64,000 nucleotides of DNA. It comes from Ectopseudomonas alcaliphila (GTDB taxonomy: Bacteria > Pseudomonadota > Gammaproteobacteria > Pseudomonadales > Pseudomonadaceae). How positions within the stretch are numbered: the first letter of the stretch is position 1; the number at the start of each line of letters is the position of its first letter. Both the position numbers and the translations under genes were made by a program. Of the stretch, positions 9,645 through 19,647 are shown piece after piece. The notes beneath the pieces were generated by a model. That model searched no databases. It was given only the letters and a program-made list of their open reading frames with translations, and was not told where the DNA came from. Location: positions 868,001-932,000 of the forward strand of contig NZ_FNAE01000001.1 in NCBI RefSeq assembly GCF_900101755.1, read 5' to 3'.

Positions 9645-10586
9645 TTACAGCGGCGTCAGCAACTGGCCGCTGGCGATAAAGGAACGCAGGTTATCGAGTA
9701 CCAGATCGGCCATCTGCTGGCGCGTCTCGACGCTGGCGCTGCCGACGTGCGGCAGCAGCACCACGTTGTCCAGTTCGCGCAGTGCCGCCGGTACCTGGGG
9801 CTCATGCTCGAAAACATCCAGTCCGGCGCCACCGATCACCTTCTGCTGCAGTGCAGCGATCAGCGCCGCCTCATCGACCACCGAACCGCGCGCCACGTTG
9901 ATCAGGAAACCATCAGGCCCGAGTGCTTCGAGCACCTCGGCATCGATCAGATGATGGGTGGCCTTGCCGCCCGGGCAGGTCAGCACCAGAAAGTCCGCCC
10001 AACGCGCCAGCGCCAGCAGATCCGGCTCATGCTGGTGCGGGCTGCCCTCGACCGCACGGCGGTTGTGGTAGCGCACTGGCATGGAGAACCCAGAAGCCCG
10101 CAGCGCCACCGCTTCGCCGATACGACCGAGGCCGACGATGCCCAGGCGCTTGCCGCTGACCCGGCGCGCCAGGGGAAAGCCCGTGGTGCTGCTCCAGGCG
10201 CCGCTGCGCACGAAACGATCGGCCTCGGACAGACGCCGCGCGCTGTCGATCATCAGGCCCATGGCCAGGTCGGCGACGCAGTCGTTGAGCACGTCCGGCG
10301 TGGTGCTGAGGACGATGCCGCGGTCACGCAGCAGCTCCAGCGGATAGGGATCGTAGCCGACACCGAAACTGCAGATGGCGCGCAGATTGGGTAGTAGCCG
10401 CAGTTGGTCGGCCGTGCAGCCGAAACGCGCCGAGGACACCATGTAGATGAACTGCTCGCCCTGTTCACGCAGGAAGGCCAGCGGCTCGGCCTGCTGCCAC
10501 AGCGCACTGACCTCGTATTCCTCGGCCAGCTCGCGGTTGAAGCGCTCGCTCAGCGGGCCGATCTGCAGCACCTTGGCTTTGCTCAT
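9645..10586 (-). CDS. D-isomer specific 2-hydroxyacid dehydrogenase (glyoxylate/hydroxypyruvate reductase-like)
   Basis: NAD(P)-dependent 2-hydroxyacid dehydrogenase of 313 residues. The Rossmann motif is GIVGLGRIGEA. The catalytic triad is visible as Arg in NVARGSVVDE, Glu in DVFEHEP and His in LLPHVGSAS. The family reduces short 2-keto acids such as glyoxylate, hydroxypyruvate or tartronate semialdehyde-like compounds. It is co-directional with the galactarate genes upstream but separated from them by a 170-base repeat element, so membership of that operon is likely but not certain. A role in clearing side products of aldarate degradation is inference. SD-like AGGAGG precedes the ATG. Confidence 0.88.
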   Translation of the reverse strand: MSKAKVLQIGPLSERFNRELAEEYEVSALWQQAEPLAFLREQGEQFIYMVSSARFGCTADQLRLLPNLRAICSFGVGYDPYPLELLRDRGIVLSTTPDVLNDCVADLAMGLMIDSARRLSEADRFVRSGAWSSTTGFPLARRVSGKRLGIVGLGRIGEAVALRASGFSMPVRYHNRRAVEGSPHQHEPDLLALARWADFLVLTCPGGKATHHLIDAEVLEALGPDGFLINVARGSVVDEAALIAALQQKVIGGAGLDVFEHEPQVPAALRELDNVVLLPHVGSASVETRQQMADLVLDNLRSFIASGQLLTPL

Positions 10587-10616
10587 GGTTCCTCCTGTTT
10601 GGATCGTGCGATTTAC

Positions 10617-10786
10617 CAGGCTGTTGAAAAACTACCTGCGTTGCCATTGCTGCGTTAAATACAGGCTCGTGCGCGAGTCCGATCAAAATGCTCATTTACA
10701 GCGCGTAAAGTCGAGCGCGACTCCGACCGTTTTTCGCCTGTATTTGCCTTGCACTGGCTGCCTCGCCTACGTTTTTCAACGGACTG
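10617..10786. repeat. MITE-like element with imperfect terminal inverted repeats
   Basis: About 170 bases bounded by CAGGCTGTTGAAAAAC on the left and GTTTTTCAACGGACTG on the right, which are imperfect inverted repeats. Its right end abuts the TAA of the FAD oxidase gene. The left 22 bases recur at 39622-39643, showing the sequence is interspersed. No coding content. Confidence 0.65.
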
Positions 10787-12205
10787 TTACAGCAATTTGC
10801 CCGGATTCATCAGCCCGGACGGGTCCAGCGCCTGCTTGATGCGGGCCATCAGTTCCAGCTCCAGCGGCGCCTTGTAGTGCTGCGCGGCCAGGCGCTTGGA
10901 CTGGCCCAGGCCATGTTCGGCGCTGATACTGCCAGCATCTTCCAGGACCTGATCGTAGATCACCCGCATGATCGCCTCGGCCTGCGCCTTGAAGGGGCCA
11001 TCCTCGGCGCCGACTGGCTTGCTGATGTTGTAATGCAGGTTGCCGTCGCCGACGTGGCCGTAGGCCACGATGCGCACGCCGGGGAATGTCTGCTGCAACG
11101 CCTGATCGGTACGCGCGATAAAGTCGGGAATACGGCTGACCGGCACGCTGATGTCGTGCTTGAGGCTCGGCCCTTCGTGGTTCTGCGCCTCCGAGATACC
11201 TTCGCGCAGCGCCCACAAGGCGCGCACCTGCGCATCGCTACCAGCCAGCACAGCATCCAGCGCCACGCCCTGCTCGAAGGCCTCGCCGATGCCCTGCTCG
11301 AGCATCTCGTTCAACGGCGCATTGGGCTGGGTGTCACTCAGTTCGATCAGCACGTACCAGGGATGCGCTTCGGCAAAGGGGTCGCTGACACCGGCGACAT
11401 GACGCAGGACGAACTCGACGCTCTGCCGCGACATCAGCTCGAAGCCGGTCAGGCGGTCGCCACACAGCCCGCGCATCTGCCCGATCAGCTCGACCGCTGC
11501 CTGCGGACTGGGCAGCGCCACCCAGGCAGTGGTCAGGCTGCGTACCGCCGGGAACAGCTTGAGCACAGCGGCAGTGATGATACCCAGGGTACCCTCGCTG
11601 CCGATGAACAGATGCTTGAGGTCATAGCCGGTGTTGTCCTTGCGCAAGCCGCGCAGGCCATCCCAGATGCGCCCGTCGGGCAGTACCACTTCCAGCCCCA
11701 GGGTCAGGTCACGCATGTTGCCGTAGCGCAGCACGGCGGTGCCGCCGGCATTGGTCGCCAGGTTGCCGCCGACCGTGCAGCTGCCCTCGGCGCCCAGCGA
11801 CAGCGGGAATAGCCGGCCGACTTCGGCAGCGGCCTCCTGCAGCTGCTGGAGGATCACCCCGGCCTCGACGGTGATGGTTGCGTTGGCCACGTCCACGTCG
11901 CGGATGCGCTTCATGCGCGTCAGCGACAGCACGACCTGCGCCCCGCTGTCATCCGGGATCGAGCCGCCGCACAGGCCGGTGTTGCCACCTTGCGGCACCA
12001 GTGCGACGCTGGCCTGCGCGCACAGGCGCACCACGGCGGCGACCTCCTCGGTGGTGGCCGGGCGCAGCACCGCAGCCGCGTGACCGCGGTATGCGCCGCG
12101 CCAGTCGCTGAGATAGCTCTGCATGCGTTCGGCGTCAGTGATCAGGCCAGCCTCGCCAACCGCTTCGCGCAGCGCCTGGAGCAGATCATCGGAAAGGCCA
12201 CTCAT
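10787..12205 (-). CDS. FAD-linked D-2-hydroxyacid dehydrogenase (GlcD/D2HGDH family)
   Basis: A 472-residue flavoprotein of the vanillyl-alcohol oxidase fold. The FAD-binding domain spans about residues 35-215 with PQGGNTGLCGGS and the GGNLATNAGG loop. The C-terminal oxidase domain contains YGHVGDGNLHYN and SAEHGLGQSKR, the metal-site motifs of D-2-hydroxyglutarate and D-lactate dehydrogenases. It passes electrons to a flavoprotein or quinone partner, not NAD. The start lies one base beyond the garD stop, so it is co-expressed with galactarate dehydratase. Its substrate could be a D-hydroxyacid formed in aldarate metabolism or D-2-hydroxyglutarate made from 2-oxoglutarate; the sequence alone does not decide. 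Confidence 0.88.
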   Translation of the reverse strand: MSGLSDDLLQALREAVGEAGLITDAERMQSYLSDWRGAYRGHAAAVLRPATTEEVAAVVRLCAQASVALVPQGGNTGLCGGSIPDDSGAQVVLSLTRMKRIRDVDVANATITVEAGVILQQLQEAAAEVGRLFPLSLGAEGSCTVGGNLATNAGGTAVLRYGNMRDLTLGLEVVLPDGRIWDGLRGLRKDNTGYDLKHLFIGSEGTLGIITAAVLKLFPAVRSLTTAWVALPSPQAAVELIGQMRGLCGDRLTGFELMSRQSVEFVLRHVAGVSDPFAEAHPWYVLIELSDTQPNAPLNEMLEQGIGEAFEQGVALDAVLAGSDAQVRALWALREGISEAQNHEGPSLKHDISVPVSRIPDFIARTDQALQQTFPGVRIVAYGHVGDGNLHYNISKPVGAEDGPFKAQAEAIMRVIYDQVLEDAGSISAEHGLGQSKRLAAQHYKAPLELELMARIKQALDPSGLMNPGKLL

Positions 12206-12206
12206 C

Positions 12207-13763
12207 TCAGGTCACCGGCGCCGGGTTGAACAGCACCAGGTCGTTGTGCAGGCGCAGGTGCTCGGCGCAGGTCTGCTTGCGACCGCTGGCAACGTCCAGG
12301 TAGAGCTGGAAGATATGCCAGCCCATTTCCTCCAGCGTCATGCGCCCGGAGACGATCTGCCCGGCGTCGACGTCGATCAGGTCCGGCCAGCGCTCGGCCA
12401 GCTGAGTGCGCGTGGCCACCTTGATCACCGGCACCATGGACAGGCCATAGGGCGTGCCGCGACCGGTGGTGAAGATGTGCAGGTTCATGCCTGCCGCCAG
12501 TTGCAGGGTGCCGCAGATGAAATCGCTGGCCGGCGTGGCGCAGAACCACAGGCCCTTGCCACGAATCCGCTCACCCGGCGCGACCACGCCGGCAATCGGG
12601 CTGTTGCCGGACTTGGCGATGGAACCCATGGCCTTCTCGACGATGTTGTTCAACCCGCCCTTCTTGTTGCCCGGCGTGGTATTGGCGCTGCGATCGGCCA
12701 TGCCGCGCTGCAGGTAACGGTCGTACCAGTCCATCTCGCGGATCAGCGCATCGGCCACCTCGACACTGGCAGCGCGCGGCGTGAGCAGGTGGATGCCGTC
12801 GCGTACCTCGGTGTTCTCGGAGAACATCACGGTGGCACCGGCACGCACCAGCAGATCGGCGGCCACGCCCAGAGCCGGGTTGGCGGTGATGCCGGAGAAG
12901 GCATCGCTGCCGCCGCACTGCATGCCAACCACCAGCTCGGAGGCCGGTACCGTCTCGCGGCGGCGCTGGTCGAGCACCTTCAGACGCTCTTCGATCATGG
13001 CCATGATCTGCTCGACCATGCCGGTGAAACCGGTGCCGGAATCCTGCAGGCGGAACAGCCAGTCTTCCTCGTCCATGCCGTTGGTGAGCTGATCGCCATC
13101 CATCAACTGGTTGGCCTGCAGCTTCTCGCAGCCGAGGCTGATAACCAGTGCCTGGCCACCCAGATTGGGGTTGCGGCTGATGTTGTACAGGGTGCGGATC
13201 GGCACCACGGCGTCCGGCGCGTTGATCGCCACGCCGCAGCCGTAGCTGTGCGACAGCGCGACCACGTCGTCGACGTTGGGGTACTTGGGCAACACTTCCT
13301 TGCGCACCCGCTCGACCACATGATCGAGCACGCCGACCACGCACTGCACGGTGGTGGTCACACCGAGAATATTGCGGGTGCCAACGCTGCCGTCCGGGTT
13401 GCGGAAGCCCTCGAAGCTGTAGCCCTGCAGCGGCTCGCCGGGCGCGGTATTGATCGTCGCCTTGGGCAGGTTGTCCAGCACTGGCGGCTCGGGCATGCGC
13501 AGCACCTGCTCGGTGACCCAGCTGCCGGCGGCAATGGGTTTCAGCGCATAACCGATGACCTCGCCATAACGCACCACCTCGCCGCCCTCGGCGATATCCA
13601 CCAGTGCCACCTTGTGGCTCTGCGGGATGCCTTCGATAGCCGTCAGGCCATCGTCGAACTGGCCACCGGCGGCGACACCCTGATCATTGACCACCACGCC
13701 AACGTTGTCGGTCGGGTGCAGGCGGATGTAACGGGGCGAATCCTGATGGGGAATCAACTGCAT
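12207..13763 (-). CDS. garD: Galactarate dehydratase
   Basis: Galactarate dehydratase of the UxaA/GarD family, 518 residues (E. coli GarD is 523). It converts galactarate to 5-dehydro-4-deoxy-D-glucarate in an iron-dependent reaction. The ATG at 13763 ([17 protein letters not shown]) is preceded by AGGAG eight bases upstream and matches family N-termini; the frame extends further upstream but without support. Hallmarks: N-terminal SAF-like domain with [15 protein letters not shown], then the long UxaA domain with [33 protein letters not shown] and [18 protein letters not shown]. It sits between the MFS permease (22-base gap) and the FAD dehydrogenase in the minus-strand aldarate operon. Confidence 0.95.
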   Translation of the reverse strand: MQLIPHQDSPRYIRLHPTDNVGVVVNDQGVAAGGQFDDGLTAIEGIPQSHKVALVDIAEGGEVVRYGEVIGYALKPIAAGSWVTEQVLRMPEPPVLDNLPKATINTAPGEPLQGYSFEGFRNPDGSVGTRNILGVTTTVQCVVGVLDHVVERVRKEVLPKYPNVDDVVALSHSYGCGVAINAPDAVVPIRTLYNISRNPNLGGQALVISLGCEKLQANQLMDGDQLTNGMDEEDWLFRLQDSGTGFTGMVEQIMAMIEERLKVLDQRRRETVPASELVVGMQCGGSDAFSGITANPALGVAADLLVRAGATVMFSENTEVRDGIHLLTPRAASVEVADALIREMDWYDRYLQRGMADRSANTTPGNKKGGLNNIVEKAMGSIAKSGNSPIAGVVAPGERIRGKGLWFCATPASDFICGTLQLAAGMNLHIFTTGRGTPYGLSMVPVIKVATRTQLAERWPDLIDVDAGQIVSGRMTLEEMGWHIFQLYLDVASGRKQTCAEHLRLHNDLVLFNPAPVT

Positions 13764-13785
13764 GCTGCGTGCTCCTGTTGTGCGC

Positions 13786-15141
13786 TCAGGATACCGAGTC
13801 AGGCTTGGAACGCGTGGCGTCATCGCCCCTCGTCCCTTCACCGAGCTCGACCCTGTGAATTTGGCCGACGATCAGGCCGAAACTGACGACCGCCAGCAGG
13901 GCATTGAGGCCGACATAGGCCAATGCCCCATCGAAAGAACCGCTATGGCTGACCAGGTAGCCGATGACGATGGGTGTAGTGATCGCCGCCAGGTTGCCGA
14001 AGGTGTTGAACAGCCCGCCGGACAGCCCAAGGATCTGCCGCGGCGAGGTGTCGGCGACCAGCGTCCAGCCCAGCGAGCCGAGGCCCTTGCCGAAGAACGC
14101 CAGGGCCATCAGCGCCACCACGGCGGTGTCGCTCTCGACGAAAATGCACAGCACCAGGCTGCTCGACAGCAGCAAGCCGAACACCATCGGCAGCTTGCGC
14201 GCCAGGGTCAGCGAATGGCCACGGCGCAGCATGCCATCGGACAACAGCCCGCCGAGCACGCCGCCGACGCAGCCGCTGATGGCCGGCAATGCCGCAGCGA
14301 ATCCGGCGCCAAGAATGCTCATGCCACGCGCCTGCACCAGGTAAACGGGAAACCAGGTGAGGAAGAAATAGGTAATGGCGTTGTTGCAGTACTGGCCGAG
14401 GTAGATTCCGATCATCGTGCGCTGGCGCAGCAGCAGGCCCAGATACCGCCACTGCGAGCCGCCGACACTGCCGCGCTGCCCCTCCAGATCGATCAGCGCA
14501 CCACCTTGCTCGAGGTAATGCAGCTCGGCCGCAGCGATGCGTGGATGCGTACGCGGACCGTACAGTTGCGTCAACCACACGAATGACAGCGCCAGCCCGA
14601 GGCAACCCAGCACGATGAATACCGATTGCCAGCCCATGGTTTGCACCACCCAGCCCATCAGTGGCGCGAACAGCGCGGTGGCAGCGTACTGCGCCGAGCT
14701 GGAGATGGCCGTGGCGGTGGCGCGTTCGGCCGTGGGAAACCAGGAGGCGATGATCCGCGCGTTGCCGGGAAAACACGGCGCGCTGGCGAACCCCACCAGC
14801 AGCCGCAAAAGAAACATCGAGGTCACCGCCCAGGAGGTTGGCAGCCAGCCGACGAAGCCCTGCAGCAGGGTCAGCGCCGACCAGACGAACAGCGCCAGGG
14901 TGTACACCGGCTTGGTGCCGAAGCGGTCGAACAACCAGCCACCGGGAATCTGCCCGATCACGTAGGCCCAGCCGAAGGCGGAGAAGATATAACCGAGCGT
15001 CACCGCATCGATGCCCAGGCCGGCCTGCATCGCCGAACCGGCGACGGACAGACTGGAGCGATCGGCAAAGGTGATGGTGGTGACCAGAAACAGCATCAGC
15101 AGAATGCTGTAGCGCACTCGACCCGGTTTGGCATCTGGCAT
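13786..15141 (-). CDS. MFS permease for glucarate/galactarate (GudP/GarP-like)
   Basis: A 451-residue major facilitator with twelve predicted membrane spans, of the anion:cation symporter (hexuronate/glucarate) group. Family signatures are present: [18 protein letters not shown] in the first span, [12 protein letters not shown] in the 2-3 loop and [20 protein letters not shown] around span 4. It should import D-glucarate and/or galactarate by proton symport. I use the ATG at 15141; a TTG six bases earlier is possible. The context between gudD and garD supports the substrate call. A REP-like inverted repeat separates it from gudD. Confidence 0.9.
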   Translation of the reverse strand: MPDAKPGRVRYSILLMLFLVTTITFADRSSLSVAGSAMQAGLGIDAVTLGYIFSAFGWAYVIGQIPGGWLFDRFGTKPVYTLALFVWSALTLLQGFVGWLPTSWAVTSMFLLRLLVGFASAPCFPGNARIIASWFPTAERATATAISSSAQYAATALFAPLMGWVVQTMGWQSVFIVLGCLGLALSFVWLTQLYGPRTHPRIAAAELHYLEQGGALIDLEGQRGSVGGSQWRYLGLLLRQRTMIGIYLGQYCNNAITYFFLTWFPVYLVQARGMSILGAGFAAALPAISGCVGGVLGGLLSDGMLRRGHSLTLARKLPMVFGLLLSSSLVLCIFVESDTAVVALMALAFFGKGLGSLGWTLVADTSPRQILGLSGGLFNTFGNLAAITTPIVIGYLVSHSGSFDGALAYVGLNALLAVVSFGLIVGQIHRVELGEGTRGDDATRSKPDSVS

Positions 15142-15217
15142 CGGCAAGGCTCGTGAGACAAAAGCTCTTAGGGCGGGCTGGGCGGTGTTCCGCTTCAGCC
15201 CACCAACGGCAGTCGAC

Positions 15218-15278
15218 CCGTAGGGTGGGCTTTAGCCCACCGGCTTCAATTTAAGGTGAGCTGAAGCCCACCCTACGG
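15218..15278. repeat. Intergenic inverted repeat
   Basis: Arms CCGTAGGGTGGGCTTTAGCC and GGCTTCAG-type complement ending CCCACCCTACGG, spaced by about 13 bases. It resembles the GTAGGGTGG repeat at 27423-27496 and lies between gudD and the permease. Confidence 0.7.
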
Positions 15279-15285
15279 ACTCGGC

Positions 15286-16635
15286 TCAACGGACCAGGCA
15301 AGGCTTCTTGTTATTGAAGCTCCAACCCGGAATCAGGTACTGCATGGCCACTGCGTCGTCACGCGCGCCCAGGCCCTTGGCCTGGTACAGCTCGTGCGCC
15401 TTGGCCAGCGCATCCCAGTCCAGTTCGACGCCGAGGCCCGGCGTTTTCGGCACCTGCACCAGACCACCTTCGATACGCAGCGGGTTGCGCGTCAGATACT
15501 GGCCGTCCTGCCAGATCCAGTGGGTGTCGATGGCGGTCACGCGACCCGGCGCAGCGGCGGCCACGTGGGTGAACATGGCCAGCGAGATGTCGAAGTGGTT
15601 GTTCGAGTGCGAACCCCAGGTCAGGCCCCAGTCGTTGCACATCTGTGCCACCCGCACGGAACCGGCCATGGTCCAGAAGTGCGGGTCGGCCAGCGGGATA
15701 TCTACCGATTGCAGGGAGAGGGTGTGGCCCATCTGCCGCCAGTCGGTGGCGATCATGTTGGTCGCGGTCGGCAGACCGGTGGCGCGGCGGAACTCGGCCA
15801 TCACCTCGCGGCCCGAGTAGCCGTTCTCGGCGCCGCAGGGGTCTTCGGCATACGCCAACACGCCATGCAGGTCACGGCACAGGGCGATGGCCTGATCCAG
15901 CGACCAGCCGCCGTTGGGGTCCAGCGTCACACGCGCCTCGGGGAAGCGCGCAGCCAGCGCACGAATCGCCTCGACTTCGGCTTCGCCATGCAGCACGCCG
16001 CCCTTGAGCTTGAAGTCGTTGAAGCCGTAACGCGCATGCGCGGCCTCGGCCTGGCGCACGATCGCTTCGGGGGTCAGCGCGGTCTGGTTGCGCACGCGCT
16101 CCCAGTTATCGTCGGCATCGCGTTCGTCGCGGTAGCCGAGATCGGTCTTGTCCTTGTCGGCGATGAAGAACAGATAGCCGAGCATCTCCACCGCATCGCG
16201 CTGCTGGCCTTCGCCGAGCAGGGCGGCAACCGGCACGCCGAGGTGCTGGCCGAGCAGGTCGAGCAGCGCCGACTCCAGCGCGGTGACCGCATGGATGGTG
16301 ATGCGCAGGTCGAAGGTCTGCAGGCCACGACCGCCGGAATCACGATCGGCGAAAGCGCGACGCACCTGGTTGAGCAGCGCGTTGTAGTTGCCGACCGGCT
16401 GGCCGACGAGGATCGAGCGGGCGTCTTCGAGGGTCTTGCGGATGCCCTCGCCACCGGGGACTTCGCCGACCCCGACATGGCCGGCGCTGTCCTTGAGAAT
16501 GAGGATGTTGCGGGTGAAATAAGGGCCGTGGGCACCGCTCAGGTTGAGCAGCATGCTGTCTTGGCCGGCGACCGGTACGACTTGCAGCTCGGTGATCAGC
16601 GGGGTGCCGACAGCGGCAGGAATCTGAGAAGTCAT
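15286..16635 (-). CDS. gudD: Glucarate dehydratase
   Basis: Enolase-superfamily D-glucarate dehydratase, 449 residues, converting D-glucarate (and L-idarate) to 5-dehydro-4-deoxy-D-glucarate. The ATG at 16635 ([12 protein letters not shown]) gives the family length. Sequence agreement with E. coli GudD, recalled from memory, is very high. All key elements are present: [10 protein letters not shown], the [16 protein letters not shown] specificity loop, general base Lys in NDFKLKGG, metal ligands in [15 protein letters not shown] and [10 protein letters not shown], the catalytic His in [10 protein letters not shown] and IDTHWIW. It is followed by the permease and garD and preceded by kdgD, forming one catabolic unit. 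Confidence 0.96.
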   Translation of the reverse strand: MTSQIPAAVGTPLITELQVVPVAGQDSMLLNLSGAHGPYFTRNILILKDSAGHVGVGEVPGGEGIRKTLEDARSILVGQPVGNYNALLNQVRRAFADRDSGGRGLQTFDLRITIHAVTALESALLDLLGQHLGVPVAALLGEGQQRDAVEMLGYLFFIADKDKTDLGYRDERDADDNWERVRNQTALTPEAIVRQAEAAHARYGFNDFKLKGGVLHGEAEVEAIRALAARFPEARVTLDPNGGWSLDQAIALCRDLHGVLAYAEDPCGAENGYSGREVMAEFRRATGLPTATNMIATDWRQMGHTLSLQSVDIPLADPHFWTMAGSVRVAQMCNDWGLTWGSHSNNHFDISLAMFTHVAAAAPGRVTAIDTHWIWQDGQYLTRNPLRIEGGLVQVPKTPGLGVELDWDALAKAHELYQAKGLGARDDAVAMQYLIPGWSFNNKKPCLVR

Positions 16636-16755
16636 GAACGTTACCCTGTTGTTCTTATACGGGTTCGACAATTGTTCAACGCTGTCGCGCCGGAGCTTCC
16701 GGAACGCGACGCACAGGCCTGGGCCGCTCACCGAGGCGAGCGGCCACCTGCGGTG

Positions 16756-17667
16756 TTACTGCGCGCCTTGCGCTTCGACCAGCTTGGCCAGAGCTTCGTA
16801 CTCCTCCGGCAGCAGATCGGTCAGCGGCGCACGCACCGGACCAGCATCGTAACCGACGATCTTGGCACCGGCCTTGACGATGCTCACGGCATAGCCGGCC
16901 TTGCGGTTGCGGATGTCCAGGTACGGCAGGAAGAAATCGTCGATCAGCTTGCCAACGGTGACGTGATCTTCCGCAGCGATGGCGCGGTAGAAGTCCATGG
17001 CGGTTTTCGGGATGAAGTTGAACACCGCCGAGGAGTAGACCGGTACACCCAGGGCCTTGTAGGCCGCTGCGTAGACTTCAGCGGTCGGCAGGCCGCCGAG
17101 GTAGGTCAGGCGCTCGCCCAGGCGGCGACGGATCGACACCATCAGCTCGATGTCGCCCAGGCCGTCCTTGTAGCCGATCAGGTTCGGACAACGCTCGGCC
17201 AGTTGCTCAAGCAGGTTGGCGTTGAGACGGCAGACGTTACGGTTGTAGATCACCACGCCGATCTTCACCGATTTGCACACCTGCTCGACGTGAGCGGCAA
17301 CGCCGTCCTGCGAGGCTTCGGTCAGGTAGTGCGGCAGCAGCAGCAGGCCCTTGGCGCCCAGGCGCTCGGCTTCCTGCGCCATCTGGATGGCGACGCGGGT
17401 CGGGCCGCCGACACCAGCCAGGATAGGTACGGACTTCTCACAGGTATCTACGGCCGTCTTGATCACGGCGCTGTATTCGTCCGGCGCCAGGGAGAAGAAC
17501 TCGCCAGTACCGCCGGCAGCGAACAGGGCGGAAGCACCGTAAGGCGCCAGCCACTCGAGGCGGCGCACATAGCCAGCCGGGTTGAAATCACCGGCGGCAT
17601 CGAAATCGGTTACCGGGAAAGACAGCAGACCGGAAGAGAGGATGGACTTAAGTTCTTGTGGATTCAT
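16756..17667 (-). CDS. kdgD: 5-dehydro-4-deoxyglucarate dehydratase
   Basis: A DapA-fold lyase of 303 residues. It dehydrates and decarboxylates 5-dehydro-4-deoxyglucarate to 2-oxoglutarate semialdehyde, the route Pseudomonas uses instead of the aldolase GarL. Visible motifs: [14 protein letters not shown] (substrate carboxylate loop), YNRNVCR with the conserved Tyr, and Schiff-base Lys in [10 protein letters not shown]. It is the first gene of the minus-strand aldarate operon. The semialdehyde dehydrogenase that would finish the pathway is not within this window. Confidence 0.94.
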   Translation of the reverse strand: MNPQELKSILSSGLLSFPVTDFDAAGDFNPAGYVRRLEWLAPYGASALFAAGGTGEFFSLAPDEYSAVIKTAVDTCEKSVPILAGVGGPTRVAIQMAQEAERLGAKGLLLLPHYLTEASQDGVAAHVEQVCKSVKIGVVIYNRNVCRLNANLLEQLAERCPNLIGYKDGLGDIELMVSIRRRLGERLTYLGGLPTAEVYAAAYKALGVPVYSSAVFNFIPKTAMDFYRAIAAEDHVTVGKLIDDFFLPYLDIRNRKAGYAVSIVKAGAKIVGYDAGPVRAPLTDLLPEEYEALAKLVEAQGAQ

Positions 17668-18217
17668 TATGCGAACACCCTGTAAAGCGAGTTGTGAGAA
17701 ATAGCGTCAGCCGCAGCTGTAGAGATACGTTATCGTACAACAACAAAAAAAACACCAGTTTTTGCATTGTCCGTTCGTCGAAGTGTTTCCCGCTCCGCCA
17801 GACCCGCCCGCAAAACCAGCCCGCAAGCGTTAGAGCTCAGCGTAGAGCAGGCTCCGTCATGGCGCCAGAAGAGATGGCAGCGCAATCATGATTAGCCATG
17901 AGCAGCGTTGACAGGCTATGAACAGGCTGGTACTAATTTCACCAAGTCATACGACAACCTATGACATTCCAATAAAAACAATCGAGGGCCCAGGTCATGT
18001 CACAGACCTTCACTGCCGCCACCTGCTGCCACCGTGCACCTCGTCGCACCCCTGCCAGCACCTGCCGGGACAGCGCAGCCTGCGCTGGCTTCGTTGCCAT
18101 CCTTGCCCATGCTCAAACTTGCCGTAGCGCGGATCGCTTGCTGATCCCGGTGCACGACTGACCCGTACCTTCGCCATTGCGGCCAAGGGCCGCGCCACGT
18201 TCGGAGCCCCAGCCAAG
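17668..18217. promoter_or_regulatory. Divergent control region between kdgD and the second aldarate operon
   Basis: A 550-base gene-free stretch between two divergent catabolic operons, so it should carry both promoters. Near the kdgD side lies a near-palindrome TACGTTATCGTA (17727-17738, 10 of 12 symmetric positions) and an A-rich tract, possible operator elements. The plus-strand side is GC-rich, and I see no convincing coding frame or RNA. Confidence 0.4.
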
Positions 18218-19612
18218 ATGTACGAAGCCCCCCGCAGCAACACACCTCAGATAATCGAGATGCAGGTCATTCCGGTAGCCGGTCATGACAGCATGTTGCT
18301 CAACCTGTGCGGTGCCCACGCCCCCTACTTCACCCGCAATCTGGTACTGCTCAAGGACAATGCCGGGCGCATCGGCTGTGGTGAGGTCCCCGGCGGCGAA
18401 GGCATCCGCCAGGCGCTGGAGCGTTGCCGCGAACTGGTGATCGGGCAACCGGTCGGTCGCTACAACCGTATTCTCAATCGTCTGCGCCAGGCCATCGCCG
18501 GGCCGGCCAAAGGGCCGCAGACCACTCAGCATCAGGTCACCTCGGAATCCGAAGCACGCGTGCTCAAGCAGCCCCACGAGATCAACCTGCGCCTGGACAA
18601 CGTGATCACCGCCGTCGAGGCCGCCCTGCTCGACCTGCTCGGCCAGCACCTGGACGTGCCGGTGGCCGAACTGCTCGGCAGCGGCCAGCAGCGCGACAGC
18701 GTGCCGATGCTCGCCTACCTCTTCTATATAGGTGAGCGCCAGCGCACCGACCTGCCCTACCTCGCCGGCAAAGGCTCGGCGGATGACTGGTATCACCTGC
18801 GCCATCAGGCTGCGATGACACCGGCGGCCATCGCCCGCCTGGCCGAAGCAGCCCATGCGCGCTACGGCTTCAATGATTTCAAGCTCAAGGGCGGCGTGAT
18901 GCGTGGCGCCGAGGAGATGGACGCGATTCGCGCGATCAAGGCACGCTTCCCCGATGCCCGCGTCACCCTCGACCCCAACGGCGCCTGGTCGCTGGATGAA
19001 GCCATCGCCCTGTGCCAGGGCCAGAACCATGTGCTGGCCTACGCCGAGGACCCTTGCGGCCCGGAGAACGGCTATTCCGGTCGCGAGGTGATGGCCGAGT
19101 TCAAGCGGGCTACCGGCATCCCCACCGCCACCAACATGGTCGCCACCGACTGGCGGCAGATGGGCCACTCGCTGCGTCTGGAGGCAGTGGACATCCCGCT
19201 GGCCGACCCGCACTTCTGGACCATGCAGGGCGCCGTGCGTCTCGGTCAGGTGTGCGAGGAATTCGGCCTGACCTGGGGCTCGCATTCCAACAACCACTTC
19301 GACATTTCCCTGGCCATGTTCACCCATGCCGCCGCGGCCGTGCCAGGCCGCGTCACCGCCATCGACACCCACTGGATCTGGCAGGAAGGCGAAGAGCGCC
19401 TGACTCGCGAGCCGCTGCAGATCATTGGTGGCCAGGTAGAGGTTCCCAACAAGCCCGGTCTCGGCATCGAACCGGACATGGAGCGGATCATGGCCGCCCA
19501 CGAGCTTTACAAGAAGGTGGCCAACGGCGCGCGTGACGATGCCATGGCCATGCAGTACCTGGTTCCGGGTTGGCAATACGACCCGAAACGTCCCAGCCTC
19601 GGCCGCGACTGA
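18218..19612 (+). CDS. Glucarate dehydratase-related protein (GudX-like paralogue with altered loop)
   Basis: Enolase-superfamily protein of 464 residues, a clear paralogue of the gudD product at 15286-16635. It retains [10 protein letters not shown], the base Lys in [43 protein letters not shown] and IDTHWIW, so the dehydration machinery looks intact. The specificity loop [16 protein letters not shown] of true GudD is absent. It is replaced by a longer unrelated segment ([10 protein letters not shown]... to [10 protein letters not shown]), removing the substrate-contacting Thr (Thr103 of E. coli GudD). A different aldaric acid is therefore likely. ATG at 18218 is weakly supported by GGAG 11 bases upstream; Met at 18260 is an alternative. 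It leads the tctCBA transporter operon. Confidence 0.85.
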   Translation: MYEAPRSNTPQIIEMQVIPVAGHDSMLLNLCGAHAPYFTRNLVLLKDNAGRIGCGEVPGGEGIRQALERCRELVIGQPVGRYNRILNRLRQAIAGPAKGPQTTQHQVTSESEARVLKQPHEINLRLDNVITAVEAALLDLLGQHLDVPVAELLGSGQQRDSVPMLAYLFYIGERQRTDLPYLAGKGSADDWYHLRHQAAMTPAAIARLAEAAHARYGFNDFKLKGGVMRGAEEMDAIRAIKARFPDARVTLDPNGAWSLDEAIALCQGQNHVLAYAEDPCGPENGYSGREVMAEFKRATGIPTATNMVATDWRQMGHSLRLEAVDIPLADPHFWTMQGAVRLGQVCEEFGLTWGSHSNNHFDISLAMFTHAAAAVPGRVTAIDTHWIWQEGEERLTREPLQIIGGQVEVPNKPGLGIEPDMERIMAAHELYKKVANGARDDAMAMQYLVPGWQYDPKRPSLGRD

Positions 19613-19647
19613 CTCACGCGGCTTTTATCCCAACCCGGAGTATTCCA

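Noticed and set aside
18113-19576. Minus-strand 487-codon frame opposite the GudD paralogue
   Set aside because: Antisense shadow; the plus strand shows full enolase-superfamily motifs.
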